Assembly (NCBI GenBank): GCA_035645555.1
Contig: DASQMI010000038.1
Location: 1 to 39,000, forward strand
Source: Lysobacter_F sp035645555
GTDB lineage: Bacteria > Pseudomonadota > Gammaproteobacteria > Xanthomonadales > Xanthomonadaceae
Reading direction: 5' to 3'
Length of the DNA: 39,000 nt
Part shown: one piece after another, positions 23,940-31,330 of the stretch
Layout of the letters: the number at the start of each line of letters is the position of its first letter
Numbering within the stretch: the first letter of the stretch is position 1
Position numbers and translations under genes: made by a program
Notes under the pieces: model-generated
The model's database searches: none
The model's input: only the letters and a program-made list of their open reading frames with translations
Told to the model about the DNA's origin: nothing

Positions 23940-24527
23940 ATGGCTTTCGAACTGCCGCCCCTGCCCTACGACCGCAGCGCCCTCGAGCCGCACATGTCGG
24001 CCGAGACGCTCGACTTCCACTATGGCAAGCACCACAAGACCTACGTCGACAACCTCAACAAGCTGATCGAGGGCAGCGAGTTCGCCAACGCCGCGCTGGA
24101 GGAGATCATCCGCAAGTCGCAGGGCGGGCTGTTCAACAACGCCGCCCAGGTCTGGAACCACACCTTCTTCTGGAACTGTCTGAAGCCGGCGTCGGCGGGC
24201 GGCGGCGGCGAGCCGACGGGCAAGCTGGCCGAGGCGATCGCGAAGACGTTCGGCGACTTCACCCGCTTCAAGGAGGAGTTCACCAAGGTGGCGATCGGCA
24301 CGTTCGGCTCCGGCTGGGCGTGGCTCGTGCAGCGTCCGGACGGCTCGCTCGCGCTGGTGAGCACGTCCAACGCCGGCACCCCGCTCACCGGCGAGGACAC
24401 CCCGCTGCTCACCTGCGACGTGTGGGAGCACGCCTACTACATCGACTACCGCAACGCCCGGCCGAAGTTCCTCGAAGCGTTCTGGAACCTGGTCAACTGG
24501 GACTTCGTGGCGTCGAACCTGCGTTGA
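23940..24527 (+). CDS. sodB: Iron superoxide dismutase
   Basis: A 195-aa cytoplasmic Fe-SOD converting superoxide to hydrogen peroxide and oxygen. Metal ligands are H27 (LDFHYGKHH), H74 (QVWNHTFFW), D160 and H164 (CDVWEHAYYIDYR). The active-site Gln at 70 in AAQVWNHTF is the position used by the iron form, whereas Mn-SODs carry the equivalent Gln in the C-terminal domain. The ATG has GAGGAG seven bases upstream. It is divergent from grxD and followed by a strong terminator. Regulation through the shared palindrome is likely but unproven. Confidence 0.96.
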   Translation: MAFELPPLPYDRSALEPHMSAETLDFHYGKHHKTYVDNLNKLIEGSEFANAALEEIIRKSQGGLFNNAAQVWNHTFFWNCLKPASAGGGGEPTGKLAEAIAKTFGDFTRFKEEFTKVAIGTFGSGWAWLVQRPDGSLALVSTSNAGTPLTGEDTPLLTCDVWEHAYYIDYRNARPKFLEAFWNLVNWDFVASNLR

Positions 24528-24546
24528 CGCGCAGCCACAGGTGAAA

Positions 24547-24580
24547 CGAAAACGGCCGGGGCGACCCGGCCGTTTTTTCG
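24547..24580. terminator. Bidirectional terminator between sodB and purK
   Basis: A 12-bp stem (AAAACGGCCGGG / CCCGGCCGTTTT) with loop GCGA and six T residues follows the sodB stop. On the minus strand it is followed by TTTTCGTTTC, so it also serves convergent purK. The core is the exact reverse complement of the terminator after the Oar-like receptor gene. Confidence 0.93.
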
Positions 24581-24596
24581 TCAGCGGGGGTGCGGC

Positions 24597-25739
24597 TCAA
24601 CCGAGCAGGCGCGCCACCACCGGCGCGACCTGCGCTTCGCGGCCGAGTGCGGCACCGACCCGGCGCAGCGCCTGTGCGAGCGTCTCGGCCGAATCCGCGC
24701 GCAGTGTGGCGTGGCCGACCTTGCGTCCGGCGCGCGCCGACTTGCCGTAGTCGTGCCAATGGCCACCGGGCTCGGCGAGCACGGCCGCGGCCGCCGGCAG
24801 TTCGCCCACCCAGTTGAGCATGCAGGCATGGCCGAGCATGCGGGTATCGCCGAGTGGCAGGCCAAGCACCGCGCGCAGGTGGTTCTGGAATTGCGAGGTT
24901 TCGCTGCCCTCGATCGTCCAGTGACCGGAGTTGTGCACCCGCGGCGCCATCTCGTTGGCAAGCAGTTCGCCGTCGCGGCAGAACAGCTCCAGCGCGAACA
25001 CGCCAACGTAATCGAGCGCCTCGGCGACCTTGCGCGCGTGTGCGAACGCGGTCTGCGCGAGCGCCTCGTCCACCCGCGCCGGCGCCAGGCTCGCCGACAG
25101 GATGCCGTCGACGTGCCAGTTCTCGGTCAGCGGCCAGGTGCGGAACTCGCCGTCGCGCCCGCGCACCGCCACCACCGACAGTTCGCGCTCGAACGCGACG
25201 AAGCCCTCCAGGATCAGCCCGACCTTGGCCGCCTGTGCGCCGAGCGCGGCCCATGCGGCCTCGGCATCGTCCGCGTTGCGCAGGCGGAACTGGCCCTTGC
25301 CGTCGTAGCCGAGCCGGCGGGTCTTCAGGATGCACGGGGGGCCGATGCGCGCGATCGCCGCCTGCAGGCCCTCGAACGAGTCCACCGCGGCGAACGGCGG
25401 CACCGGAATGCGAAGCTCGCGGAACAGCGTCTTCTCCTCGAGCCGATCCTGCGCCACCGCCAGCGCGCGCGGATTCGGGAACACCGGCACGCGCTCGGCC
25501 AGCCAGCGCGCGGCTTCGGCGGGCACGTTCTCGAAGTCGAACGTGGCGACGTCGACTTGCGAGGCGAACGCGGCAAGCGCGTCGTGGTCGGTGTAGTCGC
25601 CGACGATCAGCGGCGCGAACTGCCCCGCGCACGCTTCGGCGGTCTGGTCGAGCACGCGGAACCGCAGTCCGAGTGGCGCGCCGGCCAATGCCAGCATGCG
25701 CGCCAATTGTCCGCCGCCGAGGATGCCGACCGTGGTCAT
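24597..25739 (-). CDS. purK: N5-carboxyaminoimidazole ribonucleotide synthase
   Basis: PurK carboxylates aminoimidazole ribonucleotide using ATP and bicarbonate to give N5-CAIR in purine synthesis. The 380-aa protein begins TTVGILGGGQLARMLALAG, the PurK signature, and has the ATP-grasp segments CILKTRRLGYDGKGQ, EGFVAFERELSVVAVRG and FALELFCRDGELLANEMAPRVHNSGHWT. The ATG is preceded by GAGGAG eight bases away. It follows purE by 11 bases in the same operon and ends just before a bidirectional terminator. Confidence 0.96.
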   Translation of the reverse strand: MTTVGILGGGQLARMLALAGAPLGLRFRVLDQTAEACAGQFAPLIVGDYTDHDALAAFASQVDVATFDFENVPAEAARWLAERVPVFPNPRALAVAQDRLEEKTLFRELRIPVPPFAAVDSFEGLQAAIARIGPPCILKTRRLGYDGKGQFRLRNADDAEAAWAALGAQAAKVGLILEGFVAFERELSVVAVRGRDGEFRTWPLTENWHVDGILSASLAPARVDEALAQTAFAHARKVAEALDYVGVFALELFCRDGELLANEMAPRVHNSGHWTIEGSETSQFQNHLRAVLGLPLGDTRMLGHACMLNWVGELPAAAAVLAEPGGHWHDYGKSARAGRKVGHATLRADSAETLAQALRRVGAALGREAQVAPVVARLLG

Positions 25740-25750
25740 CGTACTGCTCC

Positions 25751-26266
25751 TCACGCGCGCGGATCCGGATGCGCCAACACGTCGTCGGTCTGCTGGCGAC
25801 GGAACTCCGCCAGCGCCTGCGCGATCGCCGGATGCTCAGGCGCGAGCAGCGCGGCGGCGAACAGCGCGGCATTGGCCGCGCCCGCCGGGCCGATCGCGAA
25901 CGTCGCCACCGGGATGCCGGCCGGCATCTGCACGATCGACAGCAGTGAATCCAGGCCGTTCAGCGTCTTCGACTGCACCGGCACGCCGAGCACCGGCACT
26001 GCGGTCTTGGCCGCGAGCATGCCGGGCAGATGGGCGGCACCGCCGGCACCGGCGATGATCGCGCGCAGGCCGCGGCCAGCCGCGGCGTCGGCGTAGTCGA
26101 ACAGCAGATCGGGCGTGCGGTGCGCGGAGACCACGCGCACCTCATGCGGAACGCCGAGCGCGTCCAGCCGCGCGGCGGCGTGCTGCATCGTCTCCCAGTC
26201 GGAGCGCGAGCCCATGACAATGCCGACCAGCGGGGCGGAAACGGGGTTCGACGGAGGCGTGCTCAT
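25751..26266 (-). CDS. purE: N5-CAIR mutase
   Basis: PurE rearranges N5-CAIR to CAIR, the next step after PurK. The 171-aa protein has the class I PurE signature VGIVMGSRSDWETM and the active-site segments VVSAHRTPD and IAGAGGAAHLPGMLA, where the histidines are catalytic. The ATG gives MSTPPSNPVSAPLVG; its ribosome site is weak. It is the first gene of purE-purK and divergent from the Trm112-like gene across about 54 bases. I saw no clear PurR-type palindrome in that gap. Confidence 0.96.
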   Translation of the reverse strand: MSTPPSNPVSAPLVGIVMGSRSDWETMQHAAARLDALGVPHEVRVVSAHRTPDLLFDYADAAAGRGLRAIIAGAGGAAHLPGMLAAKTAVPVLGVPVQSKTLNGLDSLLSIVQMPAGIPVATFAIGPAGAANAALFAAALLAPEHPAIAQALAEFRRQQTDDVLAHPDPRA

Positions 26267-26320
26267 TGGCGGTGTTCGCGCGCAAAAACGTATTCTAGCG
26301 CCCCACCCGCACGCCCCGGC

Positions 26321-26593
26321 ATGGCCATGGACCGCAAGCTGCTCGACCTGCTCGTCTGCCCGACCACCCGGCAACCGCTGTCGCTGCTGGACGCACGCGG
26401 CCTGCAGGCGCTCAATGCCGCGATCGCCTCGGGCAGCGTGAAGCGCGCCGACGGCGCGGCGCAGGCCGACCCGCTGGCGGAGGCGCTGGTCACCCGCGAC
26501 CGTCGCACGGTGTACCGCGTCGACGACGGGATCCCGGTGCTGCTCGCTGAGGAGGCGATTACCACCGCCCAGGTCGACGGCTTCACGGCATGA
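26321..26593 (+). CDS. Trm112 family protein (YcaR-like)
   Basis: A 90-aa protein with the Trm112/UPF0434 N-terminus DRKLLDLLVCPTTRQPLSLLD and the C-terminal YRVDDGIPVLLAEEA. The family is about 60 aa in E. coli; here an insertion of about 30 residues separates the two conserved ends. The usual zinc-ribbon pair CPxC is reduced to CPTT, so metal binding is doubtful. The start is the ATG for MAMDRK or the ATG two codons later. It overlaps nadC by four bases (ATGA), so the two are coupled. The function in bacteria is unclear. Confidence 0.8.
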   Translation: MAMDRKLLDLLVCPTTRQPLSLLDARGLQALNAAIASGSVKRADGAAQADPLAEALVTRDRRTVYRVDDGIPVLLAEEAITTAQVDGFTA

Positions 26594-27447
26594 GCGGCAC
26601 GCGCGTCGCTCCGCCGCCGGCTGAGCTGGTCGAAGCCGACGTCGCACGCGCGCTCGCCGAGGACGTCGGCGGCGGCGACGTCACCGCGATGCTGCTGCCC
26701 GACGTCGACGACGATGCCTACCTGCTGTGCAAGGAAGACGCGGTGGTGTGCGGGCGGCCGTGGTTCGACGCCTGCCACCGCGCGCTGCAGCCGGACGTGC
26801 GCATCGACTGGCGCGTGGCCGAGGGCGACCGCGTCGCCGCCGGCACCGTGCTCGCCACCCTGCGCGGCCGCGCGCGGGCGCTGGTCACCGCCGAGCGCGC
26901 CTCGCTCAACTTCCTGCAGACGCTGTCCGGCACCGCGACGGTCACCGCGCGCTACGTCGAGGCGGTGCGCGGCACCCACACGCGCATCCTCGACACCCGC
27001 AAGACCCTGCCCGGCCTGCGCCTCGCGCAGAAGTACGCGGTGCGCGTGGGCGGCGGCGAGAACCACCGCATCGGCCTGTACGACGCGGTGATGCTCAAGG
27101 AAAACCACGTGCGCGCGGCCGGCTCGGTCAGCGCGGCGATCCGGGCCGCGCGCGCGATGCATGCGCAGCTGCCGCTGATCGTGGAAGTGGAGACGCTCGA
27201 CCAGCTGCGCGAGGCGCTGGCCGAAGGCTGCGACCGGATCCTGATCGACGACTTCGACGCCGCGACCCGGCGCGAGGCGGTGCGCATCGCCGCCGGGCGG
27301 ATCCCGCTGGAAGTGTCCGGCGGCGTCGACCTGGCCGGACTGCGCGCCATCGCCGAGGACGGCGTCGACTGCATCTCGATCGGCGCACTGACCAAGCACG
27401 TGCGCGCGATCGACCTGTCGCTGAAGCTGGGGCCGCCGCCGGCCTGA
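26590..27447 (+). CDS. nadC: Nicotinate-nucleotide pyrophosphorylase (carboxylating)
   Basis: Quinolinate phosphoribosyltransferase makes nicotinate mononucleotide from quinolinate and PRPP in de novo NAD synthesis. The 285-aa length is usual. Family segments are ALAEDVGGGDVT at the N-terminus, ERASLNFLQTLSGTAT, ILDTRKTLPGLRLAQKYAV with substrate-binding Arg/Lys, MLKENH, and the C-terminal barrel segment LEVSGGVDL...DCISIGALTKH. The start overlaps the stop of the Trm112-like gene. It is convergent with the FHA gene, with 18 bases between. Confidence 0.96.
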   Translation: MSGTRVAPPPAELVEADVARALAEDVGGGDVTAMLLPDVDDDAYLLCKEDAVVCGRPWFDACHRALQPDVRIDWRVAEGDRVAAGTVLATLRGRARALVTAERASLNFLQTLSGTATVTARYVEAVRGTHTRILDTRKTLPGLRLAQKYAVRVGGGENHRIGLYDAVMLKENHVRAAGSVSAAIRAARAMHAQLPLIVEVETLDQLREALAEGCDRILIDDFDAATRREAVRIAAGRIPLEVSGGVDLAGLRAIAEDGVDCISIGALTKHVRAIDLSLKLGPPPA

Positions 27448-27465
27448 CGGCAGCCCCCGGGACGG

Positions 27466-28245
27466 TTACGCCAGCAGCCACCAGGCGGCGGCGGCCACGC
27501 CGATCGCGGCGATCGCGACCGTGACCCAGAACGTGCGCGAATGCACCTTCGGCGGTTCCTCGTCGTGGCTCGGCACGCTGTCGAGCTGGCCGGTCGACAG
27601 CAGGCGGAAGCGCAGCGTGTCGAAGCCAAGCTCGTCGCCGGGCTTGGCCACGCCGCGCGAGACGCGGCGGCCGTTGATGAAGCTGCCGTTGGTCGAACGC
27701 AGGTCCTCGATGTGGAGGCCGTCTTCGGCCGGGACCAGGCGCGCGTGCTGGCGCGACAGACCGGTGTGGTCGAAGCGCAGGTTGCACTCGGCGGCGCGGC
27801 CGAGCACGGTCTGCCCGACCACCGGGAAGCTGCGGCCGAACGCTTCGCCGGCCACGCAGCGCAGCACGAAGCGCGGCAGCGCGGCGCGCACCGCGGTGGC
27901 ACCGGCGTCGTTCACCGGCAGTCCCTCCGCCGCCGGGCCGAGGTGCGGCACATCGATCGTCATCAGCCGCGCCTGCACGCCGCCGATGCTGAGCGTGTCG
28001 CCGGCGCGCAGCGCGATCATGCCGTCGACCGCCCGCTCGTTGACCTGCACCTGCGCGTCCGCAGGCACCTGCAGCATCACCCCGACGTCGCTCACGTGCA
28101 GCTCGCAGTGCTGCGGACGGACGCCCGCGCGGTCGATGACGATCTGCGCCTGCGGATCGCGGCCGACCCGGTTGACGCCGTTGTTGAGGATGACCTGGGG
28201 ATGTTCGCCCCCGGGAAAAACGAGCTTGAGCGGTTCGCGATCCAT
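27466..28245 (-). CDS. Double FHA-domain membrane-anchored protein
   Basis: A 259-aa protein with two forkhead-associated domains and a C-terminal membrane helix. The first domain (about 5-100) has NRVGRDPQAQIVIDRAGVRPQHCEL. The second (about 120-215) has the stronger consensus TVLGRAAECNLRFD, LSRQHARL and STNGSFINGRRV, the phosphothreonine-binding loops. The last 20 residues (FWVTVAIAAIGVAAAAWWLL) form an inner-membrane anchor, leaving the FHA domains cytoplasmic. The ATG MDREPLKLVFPGG has a weak ribosome site. It is divergent from the DUF3301 gene. No Ser/Thr kinase or type VI secretion gene is nearby, so its partner is unknown. Confidence 0.88.
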   Translation of the reverse strand: MDREPLKLVFPGGEHPQVILNNGVNRVGRDPQAQIVIDRAGVRPQHCELHVSDVGVMLQVPADAQVQVNERAVDGMIALRAGDTLSIGGVQARLMTIDVPHLGPAAEGLPVNDAGATAVRAALPRFVLRCVAGEAFGRSFPVVGQTVLGRAAECNLRFDHTGLSRQHARLVPAEDGLHIEDLRSTNGSFINGRRVSRGVAKPGDELGFDTLRFRLLSTGQLDSVPSHDEEPPKVHSRTFWVTVAIAAIGVAAAAWWLLA

Positions 28246-28301
28246 GGGCTGACACGTCGTTGGGGCTTGCCGCAGCGCTCTGGCCGATCCAGAGTTACGG
28301 C

Positions 28302-28628
28302 ATGCCGACACTTGTGATGCTACTGGTTGTTTTCGGCCTGACGATGGCGTTCTGGAGCGCCGGCCGGGCAGCGGCGGAACGCGCCGTCGCGGTCGGCCGC
28401 AACGCCTGCCAGGCGGCGGGGGTGCAACTGCTGGACCACACCGTGCACGCGCGCGGCCTGCGCCTGCGGCGCGGACCGGACGGCTGGCTGGGCCTGGAAC
28501 GTATCTTCCGCTTCGAGTATTCCGAGGACGGAGTGGAGCGCCACATCGGCCAGCTGGTCCTGTTCCGCGGTCAGCTCGTCGCCTTCAGTGGCCCGCCCCG
28601 GTCCACCAACGTCATCACGCTGAACTAG
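28302..28628 (+). CDS. DUF3301 family protein
   Basis: A 108-aa protein with one N-terminal membrane helix (TLVMLLVVFGLTMAFW) and a cytoplasmic part with the DUF3301 pattern: ACQAAGVQLLDHTV, then RRGPDGWLGLERIFRFEYSE and GQLVLFRGQLV. The function is unknown. An upstream in-frame TTG would add 14 residues, but the ATG places the helix immediately at the N-terminus as usual for the family. It is convergent with sspB, with nine bases between the stops. Confidence 0.8.
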   Translation: MPTLVMLLVVFGLTMAFWSAGRAAAERAVAVGRNACQAAGVQLLDHTVHARGLRLRRGPDGWLGLERIFRFEYSEDGVERHIGQLVLFRGQLVAFSGPPRSTNVITLN

Positions 28629-28637
28629 GGCAGCCGG

Positions 28638-29129
28638 TCATTTTACCAGCCGCAGGTGGCCGCCGCGACGGGGGCCGGGGCGGTCGGGCCCGTCGTCCGG
28701 GCCGTCGTCCGGGCCGTCGTCCTCGGGCGGCGCCTCGCTCGGCACCGCGGTCAGCACCGGACGCGACGCCGCCGGCTCCTCGCTCGGCGCCGACGGCAGG
28801 CCGTCGTCGGGCAGCGCCATGCCGTGCCCGGTCTCGCGCGCATAGATCGCCAGTACCGCGTCCACCGGCACCACCACGCCGTGGCCGACCCCGCCGAAGC
28901 GGGCATGGAAACTGATCTGCTCGTTGTCCATATGCAGATGCGCCACCGCGCGCTCGGCGACGTTGAGCACCACCTTGCCGTCCTTGACCGCATGCGGCGG
29001 CACTTCCACGCCGGGCCGGGTGGCGTCCACCAGCAGGTGCGGGGTCATCCCGTTGTCGGCGATCCATTCGTACAACGCCCGCAGCAGGTACGGGCGGTAA
29101 CTGGTCATCGGCGGTACGGCGTCGCTCAT
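28638..29129 (-). CDS. sspB: ClpXP protease specificity-enhancing factor
   Basis: SspB binds ssrA-tagged proteins and delivers them to ClpXP. The 163-aa protein has the SspB fold signature SYRPYLLRALYEWIADNGMTPHLLVD and LNVAERAVAHLHMDNEQISFHARFGG. An acidic disordered linker leads to the ClpX-binding tail HLRLVK. The linker contains three consecutive DDGP units encoded by a 12-bp tandem repeat. An alternative ATG eight codons in (MTSYRP) is also plausible. The usual neighbour sspA is not seen; the upstream gene is the deformylase. Confidence 0.93.
   Translation of the reverse strand: MSDAVPPMTSYRPYLLRALYEWIADNGMTPHLLVDATRPGVEVPPHAVKDGKVVLNVAERAVAHLHMDNEQISFHARFGGVGHGVVVPVDAVLAIYARETGHGMALPDDGLPSAPSEEPAASRPVLTAVPSEAPPEDDGPDDGPDDGPDRPGPRRGGHLRLVK
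28685..28728. repeat. 12-bp tandem repeat inside sspB
   Basis: About three near-perfect copies of CCGTCGTCCGGG encode the Asp-Asp-Gly-Pro linker of SspB. Copy-number change would alter linker length in whole codons without shifting the frame. Confidence 0.8.
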
Positions 29130-29160
29130 GCCGGCAGTGTAGCGGCGCCGGCGTGCGCGA

Positions 29161-29943
29161 TCACGCCGGCGCGAGCGTCGCCTCCAGCAGGCGTCCGATC
29201 AGCGCCTGCGCGCGCGCGGCCTTGTCCTCGTCGTACTCGCCGCTGCGTTCGTCCATGTAGATGCGCTGGCTGATCTCCAGCTGCACCGCGTCCACGCCTT
29301 CGTGCGGACGACCGTAATGGCGGGTGATGTAGCCGCCCTTGAAGCGGCCGTTGACCACCCAGTCGAACTCGTCCTGCGCTTCCAGCACCGCCACCAGCCG
29401 CCGCTGCAGTGCCGGCGAGCAGCTGGTGCCGTCGGCCGTGCCGAGGTTGAGGTCGGGAAGCCGGCCTTCGAACAGGAACGGCAGCTCGCCCTTGATCGAA
29501 TGCCCTTCCCACAGCACCGCGCGTCCGTGCAGCCCGCGCAGCCGCTCCAGCTCGTCCGCGAGGGCCTCGTGGTAGGGCCGCCAGTAGCGCTCCAGGCGTG
29601 TGGCGGTCTCCTCCGGCGACGGTGCCTCGCCCTCGAGGTAGATCGGCTGGCCGTCGAAGCGCAGCGTCGGGCACAGACCGGTGGTGTTCTGCCCCGGGTA
29701 CAGCGACACGTCGTCCGGCGGGCGGTTGAGGTCGATCACGTAGCGCGAGTAGCGCGGCACGATCATCGACGCGCCGAGCCGGCTGACGAAGCGGTACAGG
29801 CGCGAGACGTGCCAGTCGGTGTCCGGCACGGCGCGTGCCTCGGCGGTCATCCGCGCGGCGATCGGCTCCGGGAGGGCGGTACCGTCGTGCGGGACGCTCA
29901 CCAGCAGCGGCGCGCTGCCGCGGTGCACGATGTGGGTGTCCAT
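29161..29943 (-). CDS. hutG: N-formylglutamate deformylase-like amidohydrolase
   Basis: A 260-aa protein of the N-formylglutamate amidohydrolase family, removing formate from N-formyl-L-glutamate at the end of one histidine degradation route. It tracks HutG closely: LLVSVPHDGTALP, PDTDWHVSRLYRF, SRYVIDLNRPPDD, GRAVLWEGHSIKGELP (zinc-site region), LPDLNLGTADGTSC, NGRFKGGYITRHYG and VQLEISQRIYMDE. I chose the ATG giving MDTHIVHRG. It lies 60 bases after the DadA-like gene on the same strand. No other hut gene is in the window, so its role could be in histidine breakdown or another N-formyl compound. Confidence 0.87.
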   Translation of the reverse strand: MDTHIVHRGSAPLLVSVPHDGTALPEPIAARMTAEARAVPDTDWHVSRLYRFVSRLGASMIVPRYSRYVIDLNRPPDDVSLYPGQNTTGLCPTLRFDGQPIYLEGEAPSPEETATRLERYWRPYHEALADELERLRGLHGRAVLWEGHSIKGELPFLFEGRLPDLNLGTADGTSCSPALQRRLVAVLEAQDEFDWVVNGRFKGGYITRHYGRPHEGVDAVQLEISQRIYMDERSGEYDEDKAARAQALIGRLLEATLAPA

Positions 29944-30003
29944 CGCGGAAGTGTACGGCGGGCGCGGCGCACGCGGCCGTCGGCTCGCACGCACTGCGCC
30001 GCG

Positions 30004-31269
30004 TCAGTCGAAGCGTTCGAGGCGGTACGGCGCCGGATCCAGCGCGGGCGGGCGGCGCTGGATCAGGTCCGCGACCAGCTGGCCGGTCGCGGTGCTCATG
30101 CTCACACCCATCATTCCGTGGCCGGTGGCGAGCCACACGTGGTCGCGCCCCGGCACCGGCCCGATCACCGGCAGGTCGTCCACGCTCATCGGGCGCCAGC
30201 CGTACCAGCGTTCCAGCACCTCCGGACCGGTCGGCTCGCGCAGGTATTCGGCCGCGCCCCGCTCGAGCGCACCGAGCCGGCGCGGATTGAGGCGGTCGTC
30301 GTAGCCGGAGAACTCCATCGTGCTGCCGAGCCGGAAGCCATCGCCCCAGGCGGTGACGCATACCGAGCGCTCGCGCAGCACGATCGGCCGCTGCGGCACC
30401 AGCGCGGGGCGGGTGTAGGTGATCGAGTACCCCTTGCCCGGCTGCATCGCGCGCTTCAGCTGCGGTGCGCCGATCGCGTCGCACAGCCGCGGCGACCAGG
30501 CGCCGAGCGCGATCACCGCATCGCGCGCATCGACCGTACCGTGCGCGGTGTGGATGCGCACGCCGTCGCGCGCGACGTCCAGCCCCGCGAACGCGCAGTC
30601 CTCGACGATCTCGCCGCCGCGCTCGCGCACCACGCGCGCCAGTTCGGCGACGTAGCGGTCCGGGCGCACCACCGCGTCGCCGTCGAAGCGGATCGCGCCG
30701 GCGACGCCCGGCTTCAGCGCCGGCTCCATCCGCTCGTAGGCGGCGCCGTCGATCGCTTCCACCGCCACGCCCAGCTCGTGCAGCAGCTCGTGATCGCGCT
30801 GCGCCTGCGCAAACGCCGCCCGATCGCGGTAAACGTAGTCGAGGCCGGCCTCGGCAAACTCGCAGCGCAGGCCGTAGTCGCGCACCCACTGCGCCAGCCG
30901 CGCGCGCGAGTCGTTGAGCAACGCCGCCTTGCCGTAGGCGCTGCTGCGCCAGTCGCGTGGATTGCAGCGCACGGCGAACCGCCACAGCCAGCGCCACAGC
31001 GCCGGATCCATGCGTGGCGCCACGTACAGCGGCGCATCCGGTTGCAGCATCCAGCGCAGTGCGCGCGCGACTACGCCGGGTGCGGCCAGCGGCGGCGCGT
31101 GGCTCGGCGTGATCGTCCCGCAGTTGCCGTGCGAGCTGCCGCCGCCGACGCGGCCGGCGTCGATCACTCGCACGCCGCGCCCTGCCTCGAGCAGCGCGAG
31201 CGCGCAGGCCAGACCGATCACGCCGCCGCCGGCAACCAGGACATCGACGTTTTGCTGCGGAGACGACAT
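30004..31269 (-). CDS. DadA-like FAD-dependent amino-acid oxidoreductase
   Basis: A 421-aa flavoprotein with the N-terminal dinucleotide motif VLVAGGGVIGLACALALLEAG, the flavin segment GGGSSHGNCGTITPSHA, and the C-terminal VWLATGHGMMGVSMSTATG typical of DadA/DAO enzymes. These oxidise D-amino acids or imino acids and pass electrons to the membrane chain or oxygen. The SSHGNCG-ITPSHA variant is one I associate with D-hydroxyproline or D-proline dehydrogenases, but this is from memory and uncertain. The start is the ATG for MSSPQQNVDVLV. It precedes hutG, possibly forming a small amino-acid catabolism unit. Confidence 0.85.
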   Translation of the reverse strand: MSSPQQNVDVLVAGGGVIGLACALALLEAGRGVRVIDAGRVGGGSSHGNCGTITPSHAPPLAAPGVVARALRWMLQPDAPLYVAPRMDPALWRWLWRFAVRCNPRDWRSSAYGKAALLNDSRARLAQWVRDYGLRCEFAEAGLDYVYRDRAAFAQAQRDHELLHELGVAVEAIDGAAYERMEPALKPGVAGAIRFDGDAVVRPDRYVAELARVVRERGGEIVEDCAFAGLDVARDGVRIHTAHGTVDARDAVIALGAWSPRLCDAIGAPQLKRAMQPGKGYSITYTRPALVPQRPIVLRERSVCVTAWGDGFRLGSTMEFSGYDDRLNPRRLGALERGAAEYLREPTGPEVLERWYGWRPMSVDDLPVIGPVPGRDHVWLATGHGMMGVSMSTATGQLVADLIQRRPPALDPAPYRLERFD

Positions 31270-31330
31270 GGCACCGGCGGCTCGGACATGGGTGCGCAAG
31301 GGTAACCGCTGCGGCGCCGCGCGCCGCGAA

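Noticed and set aside
29302..31305. Plus-strand open frame of over 600 codons opposite hutG and the DadA-like gene
   Set aside because: It is a shadow frame, rich in Arg, His and Gln, with no recognisable domain.
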